From an uncultured Bacilli bacterium (GTDB lineage: Bacteria > Bacillota_I > Bacilli_A > RF39 > UBA660): a DNA stretch of 64,000 bases. Position numbers and translations under genes: made by a program. The stretch covers positions 62,001 to 126,000 of the forward strand of contig CAKOHW010000001.1 in NCBI GenBank assembly GCA_934086185.1, in the 5' to 3' direction. The notes under the pieces are model-generated. The model was not told where the DNA came from. It saw only the letters and a list, made by a program, of their open reading frames with translations, and did not search any database. This document shows positions 16,483-25,467 of this stretch, in pieces. Position 1 is the stretch's first letter; the number at the start of each line of letters is the position of its first letter.

Positions 16483-17607
16483 CTATTTTATCCCCAATAA
16501 TTTTTTTTCTGATATTTTACTACTCATATCTTTTATAATAAAATTCATAGACATATCTTTCCAAACTTCCATATATTTTTCATTAACACTTAAGAAATCT
16601 TCTGGAACTACTACATTTTTCATATCCATAAACATATTATAGTTATTTGATTCAAATGTATTTTTTATATCAATATATAAATCTATATTATTAGATTTAT
16701 TAAAGTTAACAAAATCATAATCTCCTCTAATTTCTTCAAAATCTACTATAAATTTTATTTTCGATAATACTTTTTCATTTTTATTATTAAGTAATTCTAA
16801 TATTTGTTCATTTGTAAAATTATCTCTTCTTATTGGAAATAATATATTATAATCTATTCCCTTTTCTAATAATTTAAATGCTGTATAGTAACAATAATCA
16901 AATGATATACTAGAGAATCTTCTATACATATCTAGTTTATTAATAACTATTTTAATATCTTTGCCATCATAATTATCTAATTCATCTATATCGTATTCAT
17001 ATAATACTTTTAAATATTTATCATTTTTATTTATCTTTATATAAGAATTATGAGATTCAGTAGTCATCATATTATTTATGATATCATTAAATTCATTATT
17101 TTTTAAAATTATATCTTTTAATTTATTTATTAAAGTTACTAGGTCTTTTTCTTTTTTAAATCTTATTTTTTGAAAATTATCTATAACATTATTAATAACT
17201 TTTTCTATTTTCTTTGGAGTATCTATATTAGTATACTTATTATTATAAAGTATAATTGATAAATATATTAATATTGTTAAATATAGTATTGAACTTTCTT
17301 TTTCTTTTATAATACTCTCGTTATTCTTTGAAATATAATAATCTATAATAGACATTAATATACACGAAAGTTTTCTATTTATTTTATTATTAAATGTTAT
17401 ATATTCTTTTATTTTATTAAAATCACCAGTATATAAATAATATTTATCATAATATATGTTTATAATATTTTTTACTAAATCTGTTAATTCTTCATTTGAG
17501 GCCCACAAATTTTGGTCTTGAAATTCTATATTTTTTTCTAATATACTAGAAATATTACATATACTTTTTTTAGAATATTCAATATATTCACTAATATTAT
17601 CTTTCAT
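16483..17607 (-). CDS. Hypothetical helical protein, first gene of the McrB-like operon
   Basis: This 374-residue protein is largely helical and Asn/Lys/Ile-rich with no signal peptide; a hydrophobic stretch 'LYLTILIYLSIILY' lies near residue 130. The family is not recognised. The later part has 'DIKIVINKLDMYRRFSS' and 'ILFPIRRDNFTNEQILELL'. The start at 17607 is chosen because AGAGG lies just upstream; a longer frame exists but has no ribosome site. It is tightly followed by the AAA ATPase gene, implying a shared function. Confidence 0.6.
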   Translation of the reverse strand: MKDNISEYIEYSKKSICNISSILEKNIEFQDQNLWASNEELTDLVKNIINIYYDKYYLYTGDFNKIKEYITFNNKINRKLSCILMSIIDYYISKNNESIIKEKESSILYLTILIYLSIILYNNKYTNIDTPKKIEKVINNVIDNFQKIRFKKEKDLVTLINKLKDIILKNNEFNDIINNMMTTESHNSYIKINKNDKYLKVLYEYDIDELDNYDGKDIKIVINKLDMYRRFSSISFDYCYYTAFKLLEKGIDYNILFPIRRDNFTNEQILELLNNKNEKVLSKIKFIVDFEEIRGDYDFVNFNKSNNIDLYIDIKNTFESNNYNMFMDMKNVVVPEDFLSVNEKYMEVWKDMSMNFIIKDMSSKISEKKLLGIK

Positions 17608-17706
17608 TTTAAGCCTCTTTTCTATTCTACTTAAGATTATATCAAATAATATTTTAGATATCAATTAGAAAAATGCATAAATACATATTTTATTGAAAGT
17701 AAAATA

Positions 17707-17735
17707 AAACATTTGATAAATAAATCAAATGTTAA
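17707..17735 (-). terminator. Terminator after recO
   Basis: On the minus strand, ACATTTGAT / ATCAAATGT with a short loop, followed by TTTTATTTT; the stem begins at the recO stop codon. Confidence 0.75.
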
Positions 17736-18469
17736 CATATTTCTTTAATGCTATTTAAGAATTTTTTACTGTTTAAATATAATCCTGTATATCTATCATA
17801 ATATATGTTTATAAATAAATTTATATTATTTATTACTTTTTCACTTATTTTTAATTCACTTATACTACTTATATCTATTAAATAGTATAACCTTAACATT
17901 TTTAATGTCTTTTCATCATATATGTATTCGTTAGTGTAACAATTTTTACAAATATAACCACCTATATCTCCATCTATTGTTACTATATCTTTTTTGTTAC
18001 CACATTTAGAACAACTTTCAAAATTAACTCCTACTCCTAAATAGTCTAATACTTTTAATTCATATATATTTGTTAATACTAGTGGATTTAAGTTATCATT
18101 AAGTTTAAGTATAGTATTAATAAATAATTCATATAATTTTTCATAATCATTTGTTTGTTTTGCTACTTGGTTAGTTAGTTCTACTATGTAACTTAAATAA
18201 CTTATTGCTTCTAAACTTGTTTTAATATTATTTAAATCATTTATAACACTAGCTTCTTTAATATAATGAAGATTGTTATTATTTTTTTTATTTATTATAA
18301 ATTTACCATATGTAAATTTTGTAGTATTAACTCTTAGATTACTTTTTAAAGATTTAGCACCTTTAGCGATACATCCTATAATACCATCTTTTGTAAATAT
18401 ATTAATTATTTTAGATGTATCTCCGTAATCTACTACATTAAATATAAATCCTTCTATACTGTCTAACAT
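17732..18469 (-). CDS. recO: DNA repair protein RecO
   Basis: A 245-residue recombination mediator that helps load RecA on SSB-coated DNA. It has the N-terminal OB-fold start 'GFIFNVVDYGDTSKIINIFTKDG' and 'CIAKGAKSLKS', the helical domain, and a zinc module 'CSKCG ... CKNC'. The length is usual. The start ATG follows GAAGTGATAAA four bases after the yqzL-like stop. The order era, yqzL, recO matches Bacillus. Confidence 0.9.
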   Translation of the reverse strand: MLDSIEGFIFNVVDYGDTSKIINIFTKDGIIGCIAKGAKSLKSNLRVNTTKFTYGKFIINKKNNNNLHYIKEASVINDLNNIKTSLEAISYLSYIVELTNQVAKQTNDYEKLYELFINTILKLNDNLNPLVLTNIYELKVLDYLGVGVNFESCSKCGNKKDIVTIDGDIGGYICKNCYTNEYIYDEKTLKMLRLYYLIDISSISELKISEKVINNINLFINIYYDRYTGLYLNSKKFLNSIKEIC

Positions 18470-18473
18470 TTTA

Positions 18474-18551
18474 TCACTTCTTTTTATATTCTAAATAATA
18501 TTCTATTTTTCCAGTTTTTTTAAATAATTCCCATAATTCACGTTTTTCCAT
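18474..18551 (-). CDS. yqzL: YqzL-like mini-protein (25 residues)
   Basis: The peptide begins 'MEKRELWELFKKTGKIEYYL' and ends in 'EYKKK'. The W-x-x-F-x-x-T-G-x-I/V-x-x-Y-L pattern is that of YqzL, a small protein encoded between era and recO in Bacillus, and it sits just upstream of recO here too. The known family members are nearly twice as long, so this is a short form. The ribosome site is AAAGGG. TGA is used as stop. Function unknown even in Bacillus. Confidence 0.7.
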   Translation of the reverse strand: MEKRELWELFKKTGKIEYYLEYKKK

Positions 18552-18597
18552 AATAATTAACCCTTTCTAATTAAGTATTGGTTAATATATGAAAAAA

Positions 18598-19395
18598 TTA
18601 TTCACTATTTTTTAAATTTTGTTTTACTATTTCAAATAGATAGTATATATATGGCATTTTATATTTGTTCATGTAATTGATAATACTTTCTATTTCATTT
18701 TTTTTCATTTCTTTATTATTCTTTTTAATTACATTAATAAATTCATTTAATTTTAATTTATTATCATACATATGATATTTTTCTAAATAAATGTTTACAT
18801 TGTCTATTATAAAGTTAGAAAATATTTCATTATTATTTTTTAAATAATATATTAGTAAATTACTATCCCATCCTAATACTTGGTAGTATTCATATATATC
18901 AAATGGTTTATCATTTACTAAGTCATCACTTATTTTATCTACTACTTCTTTTACCTTATCTAAATTTTCTTTATTAAATGTATTTTCTCTTTTTAAGAAT
19001 TTTCTAAGAGTTGTTTTTTCTTCTTTTGATAAATAATAATGTTCAGTATTGTTTATAAATTTTATAAAATTATTATAGTCAATATTATTTGTTTCTATAT
19101 ATTCTTTTATATTATGTTTATCTTCTTTTATGTAATTATTTATTATATTTAGTAGAATTTCTGCTTCTTTTCTTTTATTAATTTTTTTGTTTTCAGTTTT
19201 ATTTTTGAATTTTAAGTTATATTCTAAATATAATTTATTAATTTTTTTACTATCTTTTAATTCATTTAAATAATCATTAACTATTTCTTTATATTCATTT
19301 AAAGTAATATTTTCTTTTTTTATAAATTCTTCTAATTTTTTTAATTCTCCGTTAGATTCGATATAAAATTTTAAATACTCTTCTTTTTTACTCAT
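18598..19395 (-). CDS. Hypothetical helical protein downstream of era
   Basis: This 265-residue, very Lys/Asn/Glu-rich protein is predicted to be all-helical, with no membrane segment. Several repeated-looking helices end in 'YIE' or 'YIK' motifs. The family is not recognised. Its start overlaps the end of era by eight bases, so it is probably translationally coupled to era. In Bacillus era is followed directly by yqzL and recO; the extra gene is an insertion relative to that order. Confidence 0.55.
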   Translation of the reverse strand: MSKKEEYLKFYIESNGELKKLEEFIKKENITLNEYKEIVNDYLNELKDSKKINKLYLEYNLKFKNKTENKKINKRKEAEILLNIINNYIKEDKHNIKEYIETNNIDYNNFIKFINNTEHYYLSKEEKTTLRKFLKRENTFNKENLDKVKEVVDKISDDLVNDKPFDIYEYYQVLGWDSNLLIYYLKNNNEIFSNFIIDNVNIYLEKYHMYDNKLKLNEFINVIKKNNKEMKKNEIESIINYMNKYKMPYIYYLFEIVKQNLKNSE

Positions 19396-20269
19396 CTATA
19401 ATACCAAATTCTTTTAAATATCTTTCTTTATCTCGCCAATTTTCAATTGTTTTAACATATAATTCTAAATAAACTTGTTTTCCTAATCTATTTTCTATAT
19501 CTACTCTAGCACGAGAACCTATTTCTTTTAACATACTACCATGTTTACCGATTATTATTTTTTTAAGTGATGCTCTACTTACAATTATATCTACACTAAT
19601 ATTAACTATATTAGTTTTTTCTTGATATGATGTTGTAACACATGTTACTGAGTGTGGTACTTCATCATTTGTTAGAGATAGTATTTTTTCTCTTACGAAT
19701 TCGCTTGCTAAAAAATATTTACTAGCATTTGTTATTATTCCGTCATCGTAATATTTAACATTATCATTTAAATATGTTTTTAATACTTTTATTAATCTAT
19801 CTACATTATCATTTTTTAATGCTGATATTGGTATTATTTCTGCAAAGTCATATAAATCTTTATATGTATTTATTGAAGACATTATTTGTTCATCGTTCAT
19901 TTTATCAATTTTGTTTAAGATTAATATTACTGGAACTTCAATATTTTTTAATGCATTTATAATAAATTTATCTCCTTTACCAAAGCCACTTGATGCATCT
20001 ACTAAAAATAAAATAACATCTATATCATCTAAAGAGTTGTAAGCTTCTTTATTTAATTCTTTTCCTAGTTTATCTACTGGTTTATGTATTCCTGGGGTAT
20101 CTACAAATACTATTTGAGTATCTTTATCGTTATATACTCCATGTATGGAATTTCTTGTTGTACCAGCAACATCACTAACTATTGCAATTTTATTATTTAC
20201 TAATGTGTTTAATAATGTACTTTTACCAGTATTCGGTCTACCAATGATACTTACGAATCCACTTTTCAT
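19388..20269 (-). CDS. era: GTPase Era
   Basis: A 293-residue ribosome-assembly GTPase that binds 16S rRNA. G-motifs are present: P-loop 'GRPNTGKST' at 10-18, 'GTTRNS', 'DTPGIHKP', 'NKID'; the C-terminal KH domain has 'IIGKHGSMLKEIG'. I trimmed the start to 20269 because GAGGAGTGAGAAAA precedes that ATG; the longer frame would run through the ribosome site. Part of the yqfC-to-recO cluster. Confidence 0.95.
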   Translation of the reverse strand: MKSGFVSIIGRPNTGKSTLLNTLVNNKIAIVSDVAGTTRNSIHGVYNDKDTQIVFVDTPGIHKPVDKLGKELNKEAYNSLDDIDVILFLVDASSGFGKGDKFIINALKNIEVPVILILNKIDKMNDEQIMSSINTYKDLYDFAEIIPISALKNDNVDRLIKVLKTYLNDNVKYYDDGIITNASKYFLASEFVREKILSLTNDEVPHSVTCVTTSYQEKTNIVNISVDIIVSRASLKKIIIGKHGSMLKEIGSRARVDIENRLGKQVYLELYVKTIENWRDKERYLKEFGIIDE

Positions 20270-20387
20270 TTTTCTCACTCCTCTAAGTTTCTTAAGAACA
20301 ATATTATTATACATTATTTTTTCGTAATTTGGTATAAGTAATACTATAAATCTTAAAAATGTTATATGTATTTATAGTTAGAAAATG

Positions 20388-20412
20388 AAAACGTACAATC
20401 TTGTACGTTAAT
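20388..20412 (-). terminator. Terminator after the cytidine deaminase pair
   Basis: On the minus strand, AACGTACAA / TTGTACGTT with a two-base loop, followed by TTCATTTTC. Confidence 0.65.
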
Positions 20413-20422
20413 TATGTTTTTT

Positions 20423-20791
20423 TTAATATATATTATTATATAAATTTCCTACTTTTAATACTCTATTTTCTTCATTAAGAGTATATAGTATTACACTTTT
20501 TTCTGGTTCAAAAAATTCTGTTATTACTCTTTCATTTAAATATTTTAAGTCACTTATGTTATTTGTTCCAACCATTATATATATTTTTTCAAAGTCACCT
20601 TTTTTATAACCTTCAGTTATAGCACTTGCTATTGCGATTTGTTCTGCATAAATTCCATCTCTATAAGTTGCGTTTTTTACAGTAACACCTTTAAAGTATG
20701 TTCCATCTTTCATTAAAACAATAGATGCAAAGCATGTTTTTTCATATGGTGAATAAGAATTACTTAATAAATTTTTTAATTCACTAATCAT
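20423..20791 (-). CDS. Cytidine deaminase-like paralogue lacking zinc ligands
   Basis: A 122-residue paralogue of the adjacent cdd ('LLSNSYSPYEK', 'MKDGTYFKGVTVKN'). The zinc-binding Cys of the C-A-E motif is Tyr ('GIYAEQIAIA'; the Glu remains), and the P-C-x-x-C motif is absent, replaced by 'DLKYLNERVI'. It should therefore not bind zinc or deaminate cytidine. It begins eight bases before the end of cdd, with a strong GGGGAGGAGG ribosome site inside cdd. A regulatory or structural partner for the active copy in a mixed tetramer is one possible role; this is inference. Confidence 0.8.
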   Translation of the reverse strand: MISELKNLLSNSYSPYEKTCFASIVLMKDGTYFKGVTVKNATYRDGIYAEQIAIASAITEGYKKGDFEKIYIMVGTNNISDLKYLNERVITEFFEPEKSVILYTLNEENRVLKVGNLYNNIY

Positions 20792-21173
20792 GTAAATCCT
20801 CCTCCCCAAATACATGTGGACAAAGTTCACTTAAAATAAATTCTTTTTTATTTCCAGATACATCATATGAAATTAATTTTTTATCTAATTCAAAAAATTC
20901 TACTATTTGTTGTCTACATAAAAAGCATGGTGTAATTATATGATTAGCTTTACTCATTATATAAATACTATCAAAGTCATATTTTGTATACCCGTTTGAT
21001 ATAGCTCTTCCTATCGCTACTTCTTCCGCACACATACCATCTTTAAATGATGGATTTTCTACATTAACTCCTTTAAAATATGTTCCGTCTTTCATTTTTA
21101 CTATGCATGCTACTTTGAAATTACTGTAAGGTGTATATGCATTATCAATTATTTTTTTTAATTCTTCAAACAT
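20784..21173 (-). CDS. cdd: Cytidine deaminase
   Basis: The 129 residues have the normal length and motifs of the tetrameric pyrimidine-salvage enzyme: C48-A-E50 in 'MCAEEVAI' and P-C83-x-x-C86 in 'TPCFLCRQQ', which bind the catalytic zinc. The start at 21173 follows AAAGGGG; the longer frame starts inside that site. It sits between the HIT-family gene and its degenerate paralogue in the ybeY-cdd-era cluster, as in Bacillus except that dgkA is missing. Confidence 0.92.
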   Translation of the reverse strand: MFEELKKIIDNAYTPYSNFKVACIVKMKDGTYFKGVNVENPSFKDGMCAEEVAIGRAISNGYTKYDFDSIYIMSKANHIITPCFLCRQQIVEFFELDKKLISYDVSGNKKEFILSELCPHVFGEEDLHD

Positions 21174-21187
21174 TATTTTTCCCCTTT

Positions 21188-21664
21188 TCAATTATTTAAA
21201 TCTCTTTTTAATTTTTTACAGGTAATACTTATATCTCTTAAATTATCTTCGGTCTTTAAATTGGCCTTTGAATATTCTTGAATAGATTTTATATTTTTTA
21301 AAGTATTACCAAATTTATCTTTCATCCATTTTTGCGATGGCATTAGCCATACATGAAAGTGATAATCACTTTTTTCTTCTTGTACTATATTGTAATTTTC
21401 ACATATTCCATAACTTTTTAATAGTTTTAAAACTTTTGAAATTAATTTTATTAGTTTTAGTTGTTCTATTTCAGTTAAATCATTTATAGAAGAAATGTGC
21501 TTATTTGCTGAAATTATAATAAAGCCATTTATTGGTAATTCGAAATCTTGTGCTACATTAAATGTTTCATCTTTATATAAAATATTTATATTATTTTTTT
21601 CTAAGAAACAACCTAAACATCCATTTATTTCATAGTCTTTCCCATCATAACTAGTTATATTCAT
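21188..21664 (-). CDS. HIT-family protein with an incomplete histidine triad
   Basis: A 158-residue protein with N-terminal 'GCLGCFLE' and a C-terminal 'DYHFHVWLMPS'. The HIT motif is H-x-H-x-H; here the third His is Trp while the nucleophilic middle His is kept. Length and 'FIIISANKHISSINDLTE' fit HIT hydrolases/transferases acting on dinucleoside polyphosphates or nucleoside phosphoramidates. It overlaps the end of ybeY by four bases and is followed by cdd. Substrate unknown. Confidence 0.7.
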   Translation of the reverse strand: MNITSYDGKDYEINGCLGCFLEKNNINILYKDETFNVAQDFELPINGFIIISANKHISSINDLTEIEQLKLIKLISKVLKLLKSYGICENYNIVQEEKSDYHFHVWLMPSQKWMKDKFGNTLKNIKSIQEYSKANLKTEDNLRDISITCKKLKRDLNN

Positions 21665-22104
21665 GATAATATTCCTAACTCATTTAATATTTCTTTTTGT
21701 AAGCCAAACATCTCTTCTTCTTCTTTTTTTCCTAATGTATGATCATAACCAAGTAAATGTAATATTCCATGTATAGTTAAAAAAGATAATTCTCTTTTTT
21801 CACTATGATTGTAGTCTTTAGATTGACTTATCATTTTTGGTATTGATATAAATATATCACCAAGTGAATTAATTACTGCATCTATATGTTTATTATCATT
21901 TAGAGCAAACGATAATACATCTGTAGTTCTATCTATTCCTCTATATTCTTTATTTAATTTATGCATTTCTTCATCATCAATAAAAATAATATCAAATACA
22001 CTATTATTTACATTCATCTTTTTTAATGTATAATCTATTACTTCGTTTAAATAATCATAATCTTTATAACCATAGTTATCTATAATATCATATTCGTTAT
22101 TCAT
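21661..22104 (-). CDS. ybeY: Endoribonuclease/rRNA maturation factor YbeY
   Basis: A 147-residue metalloprotein of 16S rRNA processing and 70S ribosome quality control. The zinc motif 'HGILHLLGYDH' is intact, as is 'YRGIDRTTDVLSFAL'. Overlaps by four bases with the neighbours on both sides, indicating tight coupling. The place beside yqfC/yqfD and era matches Bacillus (yqfG). Confidence 0.93.
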   Translation of the reverse strand: MNNEYDIIDNYGYKDYDYLNEVIDYTLKKMNVNNSVFDIIFIDDEEMHKLNKEYRGIDRTTDVLSFALNDNKHIDAVINSLGDIFISIPKMISQSKDYNHSEKRELSFLTIHGILHLLGYDHTLGKKEEEEMFGLQKEILNELGILS

Positions 22105-22718
22105 AAAACCTCCAATATCCCATAATGTTCAAGTACTATAAATATTCCTAAAAGTATTATAATAATCCAAATTATATTGAATATCCAATCTTTTTTTAAA
22201 CATGGTGGTAATTTTTCTTTTATAATATCTAGTACTCTATAAGTTAAATATCCTAATGTACCACCTATTACATTTAAAATTATGTCATCTATATCAAAAC
22301 TTCTACCTATAAACATTTGAATACATTCTATACTAGTTGAAGTAATAATTGTAATTAATATATTTAAAAGTATACTTTTATTTTTTAGAATAGTATTTAT
22401 AAAGTAACCAAATGGAACAAATAATAGTACATTACCTATTACATTTTTATAAAATAATGGACTAGATAAATTATATCTACTTATTTCTTTAAAAGGGATA
22501 AAGTTATTTGAAAATGATTCAAAGTCTGTACTTGTAACAAGTTCAAATAATAAAAACATATAAAGTACAAAGGCTAATGTAAATAAGTCTTTGTATAAAG
22601 TAAATTTTTTCTTATTAATTATTACATCTATTATTCTAATGGTACAAACTACTATTATAAATAAAAGTAGCATTGGCCAAATATCATTTAATACTACATT
22701 AACTTCAGTTGGTATCAT
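22101..22718 (-). CDS. VanZ-like family membrane protein
   Basis: This 205-residue protein has about five membrane segments and the VanZ signature: 'NVLLFVPFGYF', 'SIECIQMF' and 'GRSFDIDDIILNVIGGTLGY'. VanZ confers low-level teicoplanin resistance in enterococci, but most relatives are chromosomal and of unknown role. It overlaps ybeY by four bases. No van genes are nearby. Confidence 0.8.
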   Translation of the reverse strand: MIPTEVNVVLNDIWPMLLLFIIVVCTIRIIDVIINKKKFTLYKDLFTLAFVLYMFLLFELVTSTDFESFSNNFIPFKEISRYNLSSPLFYKNVIGNVLLFVPFGYFINTILKNKSILLNILITIITSTSIECIQMFIGRSFDIDDIILNVIGGTLGYLTYRVLDIIKEKLPPCLKKDWIFNIIWIIIILLGIFIVLEHYGILEVL

Positions 22719-22796
22719 AGTTTGCCTCCATATCTCATATATATTGTACTATTATTTAGTATTTTTTTAAAGTACTTTATTTTATCATTATAAAAT

Positions 22797-22833
22797 AAAA
22801 ATGCACAATATGAAGTAAATATTATGCATTTTT
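22797..22833 (-). terminator. Terminator after thyX-like gene
   Basis: AAAAATGCA and TGCATTTTT pair around a partly paired AT-rich loop, ending in T5 on the minus strand. Confidence 0.7.
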
Positions 22834-22843
22834 ATAATAAGTA

Positions 22844-24277
22844 TTACTCTTTAGTTTTCTTTAAGACTACTACTCCTCTTTTTTTACAACTGTCTTTTCC
22901 TTCTGGGCACGTTTTTAATACTTCACATGATGGCCCAAAAGATTTAGATACTAGAGGGGTTACATTTGAAGCTAATCTTACCATTTCTTTAACAATATTT
23001 CTTATTTCCCATTGTGCTTTATTGCATGTACGCATTCTGCTAATCCATTCTAATGCTCTAGCGTTTAATGTTGTTGATACATTTAAACAATTCCCAGATA
23101 AATAAAAATATACTAAGTCTTCATCTCGAACACCTTGTTCCTTAAAATAATCTACTAATATTTTGTTATTTTCAAATATTTCTTTGTATTTTAATTCATG
23201 GGTTTTCTTTATACTTTCTGGCATTACATAATTATTTAAATTATTTAAAGGACAAAAATCAGGTATCATAAGTGATTGCATTCTATGTCTAGTTAAATGT
23301 GTTAATACTGCAAGTGATATAGGAAATTCAAACTTATACATTACACATTCTAATTCTCTTTGATCTTTTTTATTTATTATTGCATCCATAAGTTTATCTT
23401 TTATATCTTTATCTACTCTTATCAATTCATATAAAAGAATACTTGCTTCTTCATATGATATGTCATATCTATTTTGTAAAGTGCTGACTAATACTTTAAA
23501 ATCTCCATTTTCTGTATAGTCTAATAAAGTTACTTTATCTATACTTTCTTCGTTACCTTTTAATTCATTATTATTAACATATTTATCTACAAAAGATAAA
23601 TTATCTTTATAATAATCTTTGTTTTCTTCTTTTTTAAATTCTTCACTTAAGTATGGAGCATATTCTAATATTTTATTTTTTAATTTTGTAGCAAATTCTT
23701 TAACTTCAGTTATATTACTGTTTTTTCCATATAATAAATCACAAGTCATACGAATTAGTTCGTGAGCATCACATCCCATAATAATATTGGAATGGTATGA
23801 ATATGGCAAAATAAATCTAGCATCTTCTATTGGGATTCCTTCATCATTTAATTCTCCATATTTATTAAATAAACTTTGCATGTAATTATTATAGATGTTT
23901 TTTAATTTTTCATTATTATGTAAAACATTACCATTTTTATCTTTAAAATCTGGTGTATAAAAACCTGCATTTCTAAAATCTACATTACGTCTTGATTTTA
24001 TTGTAAATGATGTTAATCTATAACTAATTATAATTTGTTCTATTATAGGTGTAACATCTTCTATTGCAAAAACTAAATAATCATGTTCTAATATAGATTT
24101 ATGACCAGAATTTAAAATAAGTTTTATTAACTTTAAATTTTTTTCATAATCATTTCTACTATTATAAACCTCTGTTACTGTTCCGTTTGCTCTTGATAAA
24201 TTACCTGCTGATGCAACTATTTTTACTCTATTTTCTACTTCATCTTTAGTAGAATTACCTAGCATTAATACTTTCAT
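22844..24277 (-). CDS. thyX: ThyX-like protein with two thymidylate-synthase-complementing domains
   Basis: The 477 residues, about twice ThyX length, hold two divergent ThyX-like halves. The first has 'GHKSILEHDYLVFAI' and 'SYRLTSFTIKSRRNVDF'; the second has 'LTRHRMQSLMIPDF' and ends with 'MVRLASNVTPLVSKSFGPSC'. Neither keeps the full R-H-R-x7-8-R-x-S signature: the first lacks R-H-R and the second lacks the following S-x-R. Double-domain ThyX homologues are seen in clostridia-like bacteria. FAD-dependent dTMP synthesis is plausible with the two halves completing each other, but is unproven. The C-terminal Cys cluster may bind metal. Confidence 0.75.
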   Translation of the reverse strand: MKVLMLGNSTKDEVENRVKIVASAGNLSRANGTVTEVYNSRNDYEKNLKLIKLILNSGHKSILEHDYLVFAIEDVTPIIEQIIISYRLTSFTIKSRRNVDFRNAGFYTPDFKDKNGNVLHNNEKLKNIYNNYMQSLFNKYGELNDEGIPIEDARFILPYSYHSNIIMGCDAHELIRMTCDLLYGKNSNITEVKEFATKLKNKILEYAPYLSEEFKKEENKDYYKDNLSFVDKYVNNNELKGNEESIDKVTLLDYTENGDFKVLVSTLQNRYDISYEEASILLYELIRVDKDIKDKLMDAIINKKDQRELECVMYKFEFPISLAVLTHLTRHRMQSLMIPDFCPLNNLNNYVMPESIKKTHELKYKEIFENNKILVDYFKEQGVRDEDLVYFYLSGNCLNVSTTLNARALEWISRMRTCNKAQWEIRNIVKEMVRLASNVTPLVSKSFGPSCEVLKTCPEGKDSCKKRGVVVLKKTKE

Positions 24278-24363
24278 AATAAATTCTCCTTCATTTTTTT
24301 CTAGAATTTATTATAACAAATATATTAATTATTTAAGTTATTTTTTACATTTTTTTACACTTT

Positions 24364-25467
24364 TTATTCTATTTTTTCAGTATCACTAATTATTTCATTA
24401 GTTACTACAAAAACTTCTAATGTTATTTTGTTATTATTTATATTTTTATTTAATATTTTAGTATTTATAATTTTACCTTTTTTAGATAATTTAGTATTAA
24501 ATTTATTAGTTAATTCATCTATTCCTTTTTTGATACTATCAGTTTCATTATATTTTTGAGGTATAAGTTTATATTCTTTTTCCTTATATAATTTAAATAT
24601 TTTATTTTTAAATATATATTTTTTATCATAGTTAGTATATTTAGTTTTTCTTAATATTTTATTTTTAATACATATATTAAGTCTATTTTTTTTAGTATAT
24701 ACTTTTTTATAGTATGTTCTTTTTATTTCAATATTCGTTTTATACCAAACATTTCCATATACTATTCCAGATGCACATGTAGTACCTGCTACTTCTTCAT
24801 TTAAATAAATATTTCCATTTATTAATATATCTCCTTTTTTTACAAAGTCATTGTTTTTTACTAATATTTCTCCAGAAGTTGCATATATGTTTGTTATTAA
24901 TGCGTCTTTTTTAGATATTATGTTACAATTTTTATTTTCTTTTTTTATTTCAGTTAATATTCTTTCCTCTACTCTTACTATATAAGTCATTCCAACATTA
25001 GTAATACTAATCCATTCTAAATCTTCTTTGTTATTTTCTAATATTTTATTTTTAATATTATCTAATTCATTAAAATTTTTTTTAATACTATATTTTTTTA
25101 TTCCATTATTTATTAATTCTTCATATACTAAATCCCTTACATTTTTATTACTGTGTATTACATTAACTTTTAAAATAATATTAGAAATAAAATATAAACC
25201 TAGTAAACATAATATAAAAGTTAATATTAAATATTTTAAAGTATACAGTTTCTTAATAAAATTGTCTTTACCTAATAATTTATATATTTCTATTTTAGAA
25301 AAATAATTGTATATTTTAATATTCTCATAATCATTTTTATCTATTTTTACTATAATAGAATTAGTATTAATATATCTTATACTATATAAATTTATATTAT
25401 ATTTTTTACATTTATCTATAAACCTTTTTATGTTATCTTCTACTTTGATTAATATATATTTATTCAT
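24364..25467 (-). CDS. yqfD: Sporulation protein YqfD family
   Basis: A 367-residue protein with a cytoplasmic N-terminal part, one membrane segment (about residues 73-95) and an extracytoplasmic domain carrying 'VRVEERI', 'IISKKDALITNIYATSGEILVKNNDFVKKGDIL'. These mark YqfD, an engulfment-stage sporulation protein of unknown chemistry. Its start overlaps yqfC by eight bases, and the pair is adjacent to the ybeY-era cluster as in Bacillus. phoH and yqfF, which normally follow, are missing here. Confidence 0.85.
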   Translation of the reverse strand: MNKYILIKVEDNIKRFIDKCKKYNINLYSIRYINTNSIIVKIDKNDYENIKIYNYFSKIEIYKLLGKDNFIKKLYTLKYLILTFILCLLGLYFISNIILKVNVIHSNKNVRDLVYEELINNGIKKYSIKKNFNELDNIKNKILENNKEDLEWISITNVGMTYIVRVEERILTEIKKENKNCNIISKKDALITNIYATSGEILVKNNDFVKKGDILINGNIYLNEEVAGTTCASGIVYGNVWYKTNIEIKRTYYKKVYTKKNRLNICIKNKILRKTKYTNYDKKYIFKNKIFKLYKEKEYKLIPQKYNETDSIKKGIDELTNKFNTKLSKKGKIINTKILNKNINNNKITLEVFVVTNEIISDTEKIE

